Shown here: piece by piece, positions 53,001-63,090 of the stretch
Numbering within the stretch: the stretch's first letter is position 1
Layout of the letters: each line of letters starts with the position of its first letter
Source: Strongylocentrotus droebachiensis
Taxonomy: Eukaryota > Echinodermata > Echinoidea > Camarodonta > Strongylocentrotidae
NCBI GenBank assembly: GCA_035222895.1
Contig: JAVYIG010005329.1
Location: 1-64,000, forward strand
DNA length: 64,000 nt
Direction of reading: 5' to 3'
Notes under the pieces: generated by a model
What the model was told of the DNA's origin: nothing
Databases searched by the model: none
Seen by the model: the letters and a program-made list of their open reading frames with translations, nothing else
Position numbers and translations under genes: made by a program

Positions 53001-56000
53001 CCTGATATGTAAACACTCATGCTTTCTTAGCAGTCAGATAAAATAACCAACCAGCCAACTTCAAAACCTTATAGGGGTCCGATTTTGGGCACCCATGTGT
53101 CCCGGCCGCCTGTTTATAGTGTTGAATCCCGACATACAGTGTTATCTTTGTGAAGTTATCAATGTGGAGAATTCTATGTTCTGTAGATTAGTACATACAG
53201 TGTACCTTAATCTTAATTTTGTAATATTATTATTAGCAATTTTGAGGCAGATTAGAATTGATTTTTTTTCTAAAAATCATTAGGTTTTTCAGCTTTGCAT
53301 GCATGCTGCTTTTTTTGATTGAAATTACTAATTAGAAGCTACCTTCTCCATTTGAAGAGAAAGCAAACTGCTAACTGTAGAGTCTGTAGACATAATGTAC
53401 AGTGTACACATGTTATTATTAAAGTTAACATGAAAATTATATTTTCTACATGTATTCACATTTTAAAAAAAATTGAAGACTTTTTAAAAAGTCTGTTGTG
53501 GCAGAATAGAAATTTTAGGCTATTGTTTTTTGTTCAGATTTTATATTAACCATTGAATTAAAGTTGTGTTATTTATTTAATAGTAAAACAGTAATTACCG
53601 GAACCTACACATAGGCAGGTACAAGTACACTTTGCCATAAAGTTCAGTATATCATCACTAATTGTGTTAGGTCTGTAATTACATTAAAGTTATCACTGGA
53701 GCCTGACAGGCTGTGACTGAGGAATATTAGAATTTAACCACCCTGTCAGAAGTGAATAATGAAATTGATGAATTATTGTATATCAATAGCAAGCTTATAA
53801 ACCATAGATTACAATAATATCAATTATCTGCCATTTTAATGTCTATCAGAGGAGTATTAAACAGCTCTCTCAAAACTGAAAATTGATGTGATAACATCAT
53901 CTTTAAATATGTGGAGAACGCATATTCAAGTTTTCAAGTTTGAAGTTTCAAGTTTTATTGTTCCACATTTTACAAGAAATATAGACATACATTTAAAATA
54001 AATCATTATACCATATGTGAAGTATAAATGAGCATGTCTCAATGATTTTCAATTCATAATAGATTAAGTAGATTGTGAGGAACCTATTAAAATGCAGTGC
54101 TTGTATGTTATAGGTTCCTGAAGAAGAAAAAACATTGTTTAAAAAAAAAAAATATTCACGATGACTTTGCATTAATTGAGCATGGCTCATCGCTTCAGCT
54201 ATATACATGTAGATGAGCCATTCGAGTCCATATGTTATGTCGTCACTGTAGCAAATTTGACCCCTGATGACCCGTAATTTTGAGATTCTAATTTGCTTTT
54301 GTGCAACACTGGAAGAGAATATTTTGTATTCCTTTAAACTTGTGTTCTACGATCATTCAGCTTTCCATTGGTATCAAGTTGAATTTTCATCAGATAGGGC
54401 CAGTCTTTAAAGATGTCTATCTCCAAATTGACTGCATGAACGTGCATTAACATTTGAAGCATGTTCCTGGGTCGTCTTATTCAATTTGCTGTGTTGTGTT
54501 TTGCTTCTCAAATAACTGACAAGTTTGTTCATCTTATTTAGCCTCGAGAGAAGTTCTTTCTGCTTGAAGGATTTCTTTTGTTGTTCTCCCATACTAACAT
54601 TCCTTGACCTTCTGTAGAAATGTAGAAACCAAGGCTTTAGAGCTTGGAATGCACATGTACTTCAAATGTGTGCACATCACATCATGGGACAGTGAGAAAA
54701 ATACATGGGGGCTCGGGCGAAATAGCCCCCGAAATGCCCAAAAGTGCCTCGAAAATCAGAATAGAGCCCCCGTAAATTTGCATAGAGTTTAATGTAAAAC
54801 ATATTTTAGAATGTTATTTTCATTGAAAAGTAGCCCCCGAAAAAATAAATATTAATTTTTTCCCTGTCATGGGATATATAAGAATATTATATAGTAAACG
54901 CTGTTATTTTTGTGTGATTAATTTTTCGCGCTGAGCGACCCCAAAACATACTAAAGCTATCCAAAAGCCCAAATGCAATCCTTACCTTGGAGCAATTGCC
55001 ACTGGAGTATTTCAAAAAACTTGTCATCAGTGACAAATGACAGCTTTTGTTTTATAAGCTAGTGAAATACTTACTTCTGATTGGTTATCAGCAGATTGTC
55101 ACTGATTATTGTCATTTGTCATTGGAAAAAGGCTTTGTGAAACAGCTCCCTGCAGTTCAATGTTTCAACGCCAATAAAGGCCAAAGGAAAGAAATGTTAC
55201 TTTCAGATTCATTGAAATAGAAAATGAAAAGCATTAAAGGTATTAATACAAAGTTTTGGTATGGGGTCATGATTTTGGTTCAAATGAACATATTGGAAGC
55301 ATATGCGATCCTAAAATATACAGTGATCATTGTCGCGGTCGAAATCAAGTCTAAAATTATGAAATTGTAAATAATAAACTCTTTATGTTGTATAGCTCCC
55401 TCTCAAGGTCAAGATATTAATAAAGCTATAAAACAATGTTTCTTGACTAAAATCGACCGATTAGCTATTCCCGTTTGGAAATTATATATCACATCTACAT
55501 ATTCTGAGATTTTCATAGACGCAGTTACCATTGTACGGCCGTAGGTGTATTTGAAATTTACCACAATTTACCGGGAGCACCGGTAAATTTTCATATTCGA
55601 TTTTTCTTGAAGGCAAAAGTGTTAGGGGCTAAATTTTCTAGAGCTTATAATACATCCACAGAGGCATCCAAATACATCAAAATTGTAAAGAATCACTATC
55701 CACTCAATTTTCAAAATTTCCAGAAACTTTGTATTACCTTTAATCTTGATTTGATATCGCATTTTGCAGCCCATTTCCCAAGCCCAGCAGCCTCTCGCTT
55801 TGCAAAGACCGGAGGCTTCCGATGAAGATGATGACGACGATGACGACGATGATGACGATGACGATGATGACTCTGGATCCAGTGACGATGAGGAGGATGA
55901 AGAGGACAATGCAGGGTCTAGGTTAGAAGGGTAAGTCTGGTTGATGTAGACTATTGATTATTAGACCTTATGGATGGTAGACGAAATGGTTATTAGACAA

Positions 56001-59000
56001 ACTGGGAATGAGACTTCCTTATTACTAGACTAAATGATCAATAGACCAAATGGGTAGTAGACTAATTGGAGAATAGAACATGTGGATAATAGACCATATG
56101 GGAATAGACTTAGTGGGTGGTAGAAGCACTGGTTACCAAACAGCAATTCACCAGGGCCCGTTGCATAAAACTTAGCATTGATGGTAACTTTGCCATCAAT
56201 GGCAACAACCATGGTAACAGGGCTCAACAGCCAATCAAAGTCAAGGTTTCCATGGTAGTTACCATTGATGGCAAAGCTACCATCAATGGTTAGTTGTATG
56301 CAACGGTGCCCTGCTCCATGATCAGTTCCCCACTCTTACTGAATTCAGAACTTCACTCCTGGGGGGTGTTGCTGAAAATGGCTGCATCAATAAGCAGACA
56401 GTGGCTTAATTGGTCTGATTTGCCTGTACATGTAGCTAAAGGAAGAACTTTCATGACTAAAAAATGACCCCCTCCCACAAAAAAAAAGAAAAGAAAAGGG
56501 AGAGAGAGAGAAACAAATTTAATGAAGAAAATAAAATGAAAGAAGAAAAAAGCTGTGAGTTTTCAATGCTGAAGCTTGCAGTCATTTGGCTTAAGTGTAG
56601 CATGTAGATGTTAGGCCTAAATGTATCGCATCTGTAAGCAATTACCTATTTCTCTGATTTTTCTTATGCGAACAGAGATGTGGACTGCTCTTTATAATTC
56701 ATATCAGATTTATCCAATAGTTTTCATCTATATGTTTTGGTTTATTGCCATCTAAGGATTATTAAACCTTATGGATGGTTGACGAAATGGGCTTTAGACA
56801 AACTGGGAATTATAATTATTATTAGATTAAATGACCAATAAACCAAATGGGTAGTAGACTAATTGGAGAATAGACCATGTGGATTGTAGACAGGCTGGGT
56901 GTAGACCATAAGGGAATAGACTAAGTGGGTAGTAGATGCACTGGTTATAGACCAAACAGCAATTCACCGGATGTTTATCCATGGTCCTATCCTTCAATAC
57001 AGAGCTTACGACCCCGCTGAATACGAGAACCTGGCCGTTACGTCGGAGATCAAGGAACTGTTCCAGTATATCACCCGATACACACCGCAGACCATTGAAC
57101 TAGATCACAAACTCAAGCCTTTCATCCCAGACTACATCCCTGCTGTCGGCGATATTGATGCCTTTATCAAGGTAATGTTGAACTTCTGAATGCAATTTGC
57201 CACTCAACCTGGGGGTGCTTCACTAAGACTAAGATCGACTTAAGTTGGACTTGAACTATGGTAGGCCATTCATGCCCACAAGTTGCTCTCACCATTGGTC
57301 TCTCAATTATGATCTTTAGATCATTTATTATTTTTTTATTAGATCGACTTAAGTTGGACGTGAAATATGGTAAGTCATTCATGCCACTAGTTGCTCTCAC
57401 CATTGGTCTCTCAATTATGATCTTTAGATAATATTTGTTCCTTCAATAATGAACTGTCAAAAAATGTGGATTCTGTAGATTTGAGACCACGATTTGTACG
57501 TCCCTTGAGAGACCAATGCCAGGAATGGTGAGAGCAACCAGTGGCATGAACAGCCTGCCATAGTTTAAGCCAACTTAAGTCGATCCTAATCTTTTTGAAA
57601 CACCCCCCTGGTGGGAAGAATTCCTTGAAGGCTTAAGCACCATATCATAATGGCTTGGATAAGTTTTGGGTAATAATAGGATCGCACGGTCCTCAGGGGG
57701 AATGGTAATGATGTGCTGTCAACAAATTCACAAACTTTTTATAAAATAAGTTCTCAATTATTGATACCAAATAATTTTTTCAAAATATCTTGTTGATTCA
57801 TTGAACAATTTTGAATTAAAAAACAATATAACTGGCTTTTGTTTGTCCACAAATGCTGTATAATGGGCTAATTCAAGTAGGGTAGGTTCTTTAATTTCTA
57901 ACGTATTTGATACTCATATGGAGGAAGAACAAAACCTTGATGGTTAGGAATAGATATCTGCATTACAATCTTCCACTAAATTTGCATAATTCCTTGGCTA
58001 TGAACATGTTCAATTATCATGCTAACTGTATTACTCATTGCGGATGTAGTATAGAAAATAATATCGCTAGTGAAATGTATTTTATCACCTGACAAAGTGT
58101 TGCAGCGGCGCACGAAACGTCGTGATCTTTTAGATCCCTTGTTGACCATACATTGCGAGACAAACGAATATCACTAGCGATATTATTTTCAATATATATA
58201 TATCATGCTTGTTATCTTGTCATTGTAGCTTATGGTTTCGCTATTTTATTCCTAGATCCCTAGACCCGATGGTGAAGAAGAATCTCTTGGTCTTACGGTC
58301 CTTGACGAGCCCTGCGCCAAGCAGTCTGATCCTACAGTACTAGACCTGCAGCTGAGGGCCATCTCTAAACAAACTACCAGCAAGGCTATGACTGTAAGTA
58401 TTGATTGACTTAAATTAAAAAAGGTATGAGGGAGAGAGAGAGGGGAGGAGGTAGGAAGGCCCATACAAGAGACTAAGAGGGATGGAGAGGAAGAGAGAGA
58501 TAGAGAGAGAGAAGTAGGAGGTAGGAAGACACAGAAAAGAGAAGAGGGGGGGGGGGGGGAGAGATAGAATGAGATAGAGAGAGAGAGAATTAGGAGTTAA
58601 GAAGACACATAAAAGAGAACAGGGAGGGAGAGATAGAGAGGAAGTGAGAGAGAGAAAATTAGGAGGTAGAAAGACAGAAAAGAGAAGAGGGAGGGAGGGA
58701 GAGAGAGAGAATTAAAAGGAAGGAAGACACAGAAAAGAGAAGAGGTAGGGAGGGAGAGGAAGAGAGAGAGAGAGAGAGAATTAGAAGGAAGGAAGACACA
58801 GAAAAGAGAACATATAGCAGCATCTAGCAAGGGTCTCAATAAAATACATATCAGACGGAGAGACAAAGAGAGAGTGACTGAGTGAAAGAATAATAGAGAG
58901 GACTGTCGAACCAGTACATTTTACCCTCCTTTTCCATTGTGTCTCCCATTCAGGTTCGGAGCATCCAGGAAGCGAGCAAAAACCCCAAGCTAATCAACAA

Positions 59001-61136
59001 TTGGATAGAAAGCATCAGTGATCTACACAGGTCTAAACCACCACCTACAGTGCATTATACTAAGTAAGTATCTCACTTGTAGAATCGATAGATTGTCAGA
59101 GGTTTTTATTGGTCCAATGAAGATATGATATTCTTTTCCCATTCTCTGAAAGAAAATTCATGTACATATGTATTACCATGGTGTGATGGGATAGACTGTA
59201 TATACTTCACCCTCATTTAACAGGAATGGATAGATGCATACATATTCATGAGAGAGGGAGGGAGGGAGAGAGAGAGAGGGGGGGGGGGAGAGAAAGAGAG
59301 AGAGAGATCGAGAGAGATCGAGAGAAACTTTCAATTGGTGAGGTGGGGGGAAAGGGTGGATGTTTACTGTTTGGTACTCCTGACTATTAGGGAATTCTGG
59401 CTAGGAATTTGCTTTTGGTCAGGAGTGTTGTTGGTCCAAAATTTTGGCGGGTTTTTGTTTGTTTTGAGGACAGGACTAGTTGCTCGAGACTGTTGCTGGT
59501 GGAGACGGTTATAACAGAATGTTGAAAACTTTAAAGGCCTGCTGTACTAGTTTATCTGCATGGGAGAGAATAGACCACAAAGCGTGGTCATATGACAGAT
59601 GGCTATCTCATCAACTCAGCTCTCAATTAAAATATGAAAAAGAGGATCATGGGGGACCAATGGTCACCGATTAGGCATTGTATTCTATATAGAGGGAGCA
59701 AGTAGCTACAAGTAGGACAGTGTGGCTTTAATACAACAGAATTTGTTCATTACGAAAAGCTCTCGTTAAAACTATACCCCACCACTATAACACAGGCACC
59801 AATGTAAATCAGGTGAGGTATCAAGACCCCACTTTCGTTTCTCTCGTTAAAACTCGGACAGAGCCTTGCAGCTCTGTGTGTGAGAGATGGCAGCTGTACT
59901 CATCATCATCTTACGTAATAGTGTAAACAAACTCTTACTGGGGCTCTGCCTGAAAGGAAATGAGAAGTAGGAAATATATATTTTACTTGTTTTAAGATAT
60001 TTTCATGTCCAAAAGTCACTTACAATTTAGATGAAGACCATAATGAAAGTTCAAACGAAGCAAAATGACCCAGAATTGGCGATATAACAACAATTTTAAT
60101 TGTGAAAATTAGCACTCTTTCTTCCTTCCTCTCTCCCTCTATCATGCTTATCTCTCTCTCCCTCTCTATCACTGCGCCAAGGTCTCGACAGGGGGATTAC
60201 ATTGTATAGCGCTAGTGTTTACTGTAGGCTTAGCCCTAGGAGTAGTGAAAGTCAAATGGGGGTTTCAATTTTAAACGAAGAGTTTTCGTCCTGTATTTTT
60301 TTCTACAGGACAATGCCAGAGATCGATGACCTGATGCAGGAGTGGCCTTCCGAGTTTGAGGAACTCTTGAAGACGGTGGGATTACCTACGGCAGACATTG
60401 ACTGCGATCTGAGTCAGTACGTGGACATGATCTGTTCGATCCTGGACATCCCAGTCTACCAGAGCAAGATCCAGGCCCTACATGTGCTCTTCACGCTCTT
60501 CTCAGAATTCAAGAACTCACAGGTAAATCTAAAGGGAAATGTTCGACTTGATATCCAGCTAAATACAATTTTTGTTTAGTATTCTGCATTCATTTTAAAG
60601 GCATTGTTTAACAATGTTAAATCTGAGATGCACGGCCCTACGTGTTATCAGTGTCTGTGATATGGTGTACTATTGAAGCCCTAAAAAAAATTGTGTTTCA
60701 AAATGATCTTGAAGTGCCTCAAAAAAGTAAAAAACTTTGGGTGACTGGTTTTACCATACTCGTTTTCCCCATAGACTGTAGTATTATGAAAACCATTAGG
60801 AAAACGCAAATTTTGTTTCGATTTCCGATCATAAATATCTTGATAATCAGACAGGCGATCGGCTTGTAAAAGTCATGGGGTTCCTGACTGACCTAAAGGT
60901 TTATAATTATCATTGCAGCATGAGCAAAATCTAGGATTTTGTTTCAGAATCTGAGACAAAATTACCGGATCCCTTTAAGATGTACAGACAATGATATACA
61001 AATATGATAAGAATGTTTGTTTCTTGTTTTCCTGCCTCTACAGCATTTCCAGAGTCTTGCAGAAGAGAACAAGCTCGACAACGCACTGAAAGGAGGGGCT
61101 GAAGAAGGGGATGAAGGGGATAGATTAGTTCTATGA
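50024..61136 (+). CDS. IFT46: Intraflagellar transport protein 46, whole gene (10 coding exons)
   Basis: Seen: ten exons with GT-AG junctions and continuous phases encode 383 residues. An acidic N-terminus (1-142) includes a run of 15 Asp (109-123). The conserved core starts at GAYDPAEYENL (143) and continues through EIKELFQYITRYTPQTIELD, HKLKPFIPDYIPAVGDIDAF, NNWIESISDLHRSKPPPTVH, MPEIDDLMQEWPSEFEELL and IDCDLSQYVDMICSILDIP, ending FSEFKNSQHFQSLAEEN plus an acidic tail. These match vertebrate IFT46 closely (about 300 residues); the extra length is N-terminal. Known: IFT46 is an IFT-B core subunit, binds IFT52 through its C-terminal part, and is needed to carry outer-arm dynein and other cargo into cilia. 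Inference: same role here. Confidence 0.96.
50258..50270 (+). promoter_or_regulatory. RFX X-box-like site in IFT46 intron 1
   Basis: GTTGCTAAACAAC fits the X-box half-sites GTHNYY and RRNAAC with a 1-bp spacer, inside a GCGTTG...CAACGC palindrome. RFX factors drive IFT genes through such sites, usually within a few hundred bp of the start; this one is about 235 bp downstream of the ATG. Confidence 0.5.
50761..50815 (+). repeat. solo end of the GGGGCGCTGGTCC MITE
   Basis: TAGGGGCGCTGGTCTGAGAA matches the left end of 38741-39154; no right end was found. Confidence 0.7.
50872..51000 (+). pseudogene. decayed duplicate of IFT46 exon 2
   Basis: After TTTCAG it mirrors exon 2 base by base with substitutions (CGGACGAATCGCTATAACCA versus TATGATGAATCGCTAGAAGT; GTGGCATCACTCTA versus GTCGCATCACTCTA). 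It remains open for about 41 codons, then stops. The donor position is changed (CAAGATCT in place of GGTAACG), so it is unlikely to splice out. Confidence 0.82.
51062..51182 (+). CDS. IFT46: IFT46 coding exon 2
   Basis: Residues 12-52, with NQPYDESLEVPDAEEVASLY. Acceptor GATATTACAG, donor GTAACG, phase 0 in, 1 out. A decayed copy of the whole exon lies just upstream at 50872-51000. Confidence 0.88.
51245..51384. mobile_element. hairpin MITE, CCGTCATAAGTACAAGTTGA family
   Basis: GTCTCACCAAACCGTCATAA / TTATGACAGTTTCGTGAAAT inverted ends, AGTTGAGCGACATCC mirrored. A diverged relative is at 14951-15075. Confidence 0.85.
51385..51690 (+). repeat. AAAGATGTATATGGGACTA family, copy 3
   Basis: Follows the MITE directly; shares TGCAAGGTTCTGGAATCA and AGGCGGTTTCC with 22985-23350. 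Confidence 0.78.
51769..51842 (+). CDS. IFT46: IFT46 coding exon 3
   Basis: Residues 52-76 (NRGISPAMTEQSDDFETGP). Acceptor CTTATCCAG, donor GTGATT. Phase-compatible, little conserved. Confidence 0.8.
51890..52035 (+). repeat. TAGCCCCCGAAA repeat, copy 1
   Basis: About 145 bp shared with 54705-54850 (CCCCGAAATGCC, AATTTGCATAGAGTT, GAAAAGTAGCCCCC). Confidence 0.8.
52778..52816 (+). CDS. IFT46: IFT46 coding exon 4
   Basis: A 39-nt exon, SPDVNLEENPHLE. Acceptor TTTTGTCTAG, donor GTATTT; phase 0 on both sides, so skippable without a frameshift. Confidence 0.72.
53739..54412 (+). repeat. 500-bp dispersed repeat, copy 2, interrupted
   Basis: Homologous to 15866-16340. A minus-oriented retroposon 3' end (AATAAAACTTGAAACTTC tail near 53955) splits it at about 53925-54150. 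Confidence 0.75.
54705..54850 (+). repeat. TAGCCCCCGAAA repeat, copy 2
   Basis: Direct relative of 51890-52035. Confidence 0.8.
55005..55153. mobile_element. hairpin MITE, TGACAAATGACA family, copy 2
   Basis: TTGTCATCAGTGACAAATGA at the left, TCATTTGTCATTGGAAAAAG at the right, ending GGCTTTGTGAAACAGC. Confidence 0.82.
55240..55735 (+). repeat. TACAAAGTTTTGG family, copy 2
   Basis: Inverted relative to 29085-29590. It ends 35 bp before the IFT46 exon 5 acceptor. Confidence 0.85.
55770..55930 (+). CDS. IFT46: IFT46 coding exon 5, poly-aspartate exon
   Basis: Residues 90-143: PISQAQQPLALQRPEASDED, then 15 consecutive Asp codons (GAT/GAC mix, 55827-55871), then SGSSDDEEDEED. Vertebrate IFT46 has a comparable Asp/Glu tract before the same junction (…LEGAYDP). 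Acceptor CATTTTGCAG, donor GTAAGT. Confidence 0.92.
55950..56970 (+). repeat. 200-bp direct duplication flanking 600 bp, ending at the exon 6 acceptor zone
   Basis: ACCTTATGGATGGT...AACAGCAATTCACC at 55967-56152 recurs at 56767-56968. Each copy is itself a degenerate run of about 20-bp units of the type AGACCAAATGGGTAGT. A CCAGGGCCCGTTGC hairpin (56151-56313) begins exactly where the first copy ends. Confidence 0.85.
56151..56313. mobile_element. hairpin MITE, ATTGATGGTAACTTTGCCAT type
   Basis: GGGCCCGTTGCATAAAACTT / AGTTGTATGCAACGGTGCCC inverted ends. The arms carry mirrored GATGGTAACTTTGCCATC and CAACCATGG. Confidence 0.88.
57003..57171 (+). CDS. IFT46: IFT46 coding exon 6, start of conserved core
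   Basis: Residues 143-199: AYDPAEYENLAVTSEIKELF ... VGDIDAFIK, nearly identical to vertebrate IFT46. Acceptor CTTCAATACAG, donor GTAATG. The preceding 220 bp duplicate 55950-56155. Confidence 0.96.
57208..57611. mobile_element. hairpin MITE, ATCGACTTTAAGTTGGAC family, copy 4
   Basis: CCTGG at both edges; its left arm is itself tandemly duplicated (57222-57300 and 57345-57420). Inserted 36 bp after IFT46 exon 6. Confidence 0.85.
58050..58195. repeat. small hairpin
   Basis: GAAAATAATATCGCTAGTGA pairs with TCACTAGCGATATTATTTTC about 120 bp on. Confidence 0.75.
58256..58393 (+). CDS. IFT46: IFT46 coding exon 7
   Basis: Residues 200-245: IPRPDGEEESLGLTVLDEPC, then KQSDPTVLDLQLRAIS; vertebrate VPRPDGKxDNLGLxVLDEP...KQSDPTVL. 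Acceptor TTATTCCTAG, donor GTAAGT. Confidence 0.95.
58425..58760. repeat. GA tract in IFT46 intron 7
   Basis: Purine-rich, with a repeated AATTAGGAG(G/T)(A/T)A...GACACA(G/T)AAAAGAGAA unit of about 60-65 bp (five copies). A shorter GA block is at 59250-59330 in intron 8. Confidence 0.88.
58954..59063 (+). CDS. IFT46: IFT46 coding exon 8
   Basis: Residues 246-282: ASKNPKLINNWIESISDLHR then SKPPPTVHYT. Acceptor CCCATTCAG, donor GTAAGT. Confidence 0.95.
59535..59735 (+). repeat. CTATATAGAGGG repeat family, copy 4
   Basis: Same orientation as 11075-11260; contains ATCAACTCAGCTCTCAATTA. Confidence 0.78.
60309..60522 (+). CDS. IFT46: IFT46 coding exon 9
   Basis: Residues 282-353: MPEIDDLMQEWPSEFEELLK ... 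QYVDMICSILDIPVYQSKIQ ... FTLFSEFKNSQ, the C-terminal helical region that contacts IFT52 in the known complex. Acceptor TTTTCTACAG, donor GTAAAT. Confidence 0.96.
60596..60979 (+). repeat. AACAATGTTAAATCTGAGAT family, copy 3
   Basis: About 390 bp in intron 9, ending about 65 bp before the exon 10 acceptor. Confidence 0.85.
61044..61136 (+). CDS. IFT46: IFT46 coding exon 10 and stop
   Basis: HFQSLAEENKLDNALKGG, then an acidic GEEGDEGD-type tail, stop TGA at 61134. Acceptor GCCTCTACAG. Vertebrates have HFKALAEGKK here. Confidence 0.94.
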   Translation, partial: HFQSLAEENKLDNALKGGAEEGDEGDRLVL

Positions 61137-61158
61137 TACATTCCATCCACGATCTAAA

Positions 61159-61477
61159 CCAGGGGGTGTTTCACAAAGATCCTAAGTTGAACTTATCTCT
61201 AATTTGAACTTATCTCTAATTTGGACTTAACAATTATGGAAAGCCGTAAGCATAATTGAAAATATTTTGTAAAAGTTATTTCAAAAGGCATAACACTTTG
61301 ATTCAAATCTTTCAAGGAGATTTCATGTTCTTAATGTGGAATGTATGAAAAGTCTAAAATACTTCAATTTTTGCTTTTGGAAATATTTAATTTTAAGGCT
61401 ACAAATGGCTCTCCATAATGTTTAAGTCCAACTCATAGTCAAGTTTGACTTAGGATCTTTGTGAAACATGCCCCAGG
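61159..61477. mobile_element. hairpin MITE in the IFT46 3' UTR
   Basis: CCAGG-GGGTGTTTCACAAAG and CTTTGTGAAACATGCC-CCAGG. Starts only 23 bp after the IFT46 stop, so it is probably transcribed as 3' UTR. Confidence 0.88.
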
Positions 61478-62424
61478 GCCCCATAACACAGAGGTCTACA
61501 ATCATTTGCAAAATGGCTATGGCCAAGCAGCAATCAGAGTCGTTATTTCAAATTTGCAATTGATTGGAAACTTTTGTATTACGGGGCCCTTGGGGTGGTA
61601 TTCTTAAAACGATGCTATCTTTTATGTAACAATATTTATTGTCGTAACAAGTCGAAATGTGGACAAATCATTGACTAATGTCTGTGTAAAGCTGGCTATG
61701 TTTGTGTAAAGTTGAAAGAGACATCTACGCAAGCAATAATAGTAAATGTTAGTTCCAAGCAATTTCATTTTGTTTTAATGACAATTAATGTTTTTCATTC
61801 ACATAAAAGATAACATCGTTTTCAGAATATGGCCCCATGGACCTCTTGCATAAATGCCTAGTAGTAATGTATGAAACCCCCCCCCCCCCCTTTCAGACCG
61901 GAAATAATTCAACGGATGCACCTGTTTAATTTCTTAGATACAAAATCCATCTATGGTGTGTCGAAATGAATTACGGATGAAAAGTCTGGCCACTATTTAA
62001 TTTGGTGTTCATAGACCCTTCGGTCTGACAGATAGGCTGAGAAATTAATTGAGATCTATTTATGTTTGTGAGTCAATTTGTTTTCCTGATGAGCTATCTG
62101 GAATTTGACGGGTATATCTGGTCTGAAAGGGGTATCAACTTTTATTTTCACAAGGGTTATATTATTTATAAATCGTTGTAGGGCTGCAATTCATGCAATG
62201 TGAAACAATAGCTGGCAGTGCATTTATTGTAAGTAACCTTTGTTATTTATTTTAAAAGAAAAAAAACACCTTGCGAAAATGTGTATCCTTGTCATCCATG
62301 AAACTATCTGAATTTGAAAATTTTAGCCAAGATATTTATTGATACGACTCAGCTTGAACGAGGAGTTGTGCATTTCATTTATTATGATGGGATTGATTAT
62401 CAATTGCAGTTTTGGATGAAGATG

Positions 62425-62540
62425 TTTTCACAAAGCCTTTTTTCAATGACAAATGACAACAATCAATGACATATCTGCTGATAACCAATCAGAAGCAAGG
62501 ATTTCAGTAGCTTACTGATGACAAGTTTTGTGAATGTAAC
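62425..62540. mobile_element. hairpin MITE, TGACAAATGACA family, copy 3
   Basis: TTTTCACAAAGCCTTTTTTC at the left, GATGACAAGTTTTGTGAATG at the right. Edges decayed. Confidence 0.75.
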
Positions 62541-62825
62541 TTTTCATTGCAGTGAAATCTGAATCAAATACCAATTTGAGCTTCACATTCTGTGGGGGCT
62601 TTCAATTCCCTGTAAAGTGTTATGCAAGAGGCCCAAAGCAGATATCTGTATTTATGTACAAAGAATAATTATAATTATGATATTGTTAAGTTAAAATGTT
62701 TTATGTGATGATATCTGGACTTTCTTCAGGCGCTTGTGTTAAGTTACATTTATCCTCGGTTTATCAACATGAACAAGGGCTTAATTACTGTGATATCAGA
62801 GTCTTGTCCTATAAGGTGTTTTAGA

Positions 62826-63090
62826 GGTGTTGTGGTCCAGTGGATAAGCCTCTTACAGAGTAAGAGGTTCAAATCCCTCTCACAGCACTAATGTACTTTG
62901 GCAAGATGTCGATCTATATTTGCCACTCTCCATCCAGGAGAATTAAATGGGTACCTGGTTGGAATGAATTCCTTACTGTGCTCGAGCACTCCATGGCAGC
63001 CATGCTACAGCCAGGATATTAACCAAAAGAATTAAAGGCCAGGATTGAGTGACAGTGTTCCAAACATGAGCGCTATAAAAGACTCCACTA
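62826..63090 (+). repeat. tRNA-derived SINE
   Basis: GTGGTCCAGTGGATAAG (A-box-like) and GGTTCAAATCC (B-box-like) at tRNA spacing, then a roughly 200-bp body ending GAGCGCTATAAAAGAC. Confidence 0.78.

Noticed and set aside
55622-55909. Minus-strand serine-rich open frame
   Set aside because: Reverse complement of the IFT46 poly-Asp exon.
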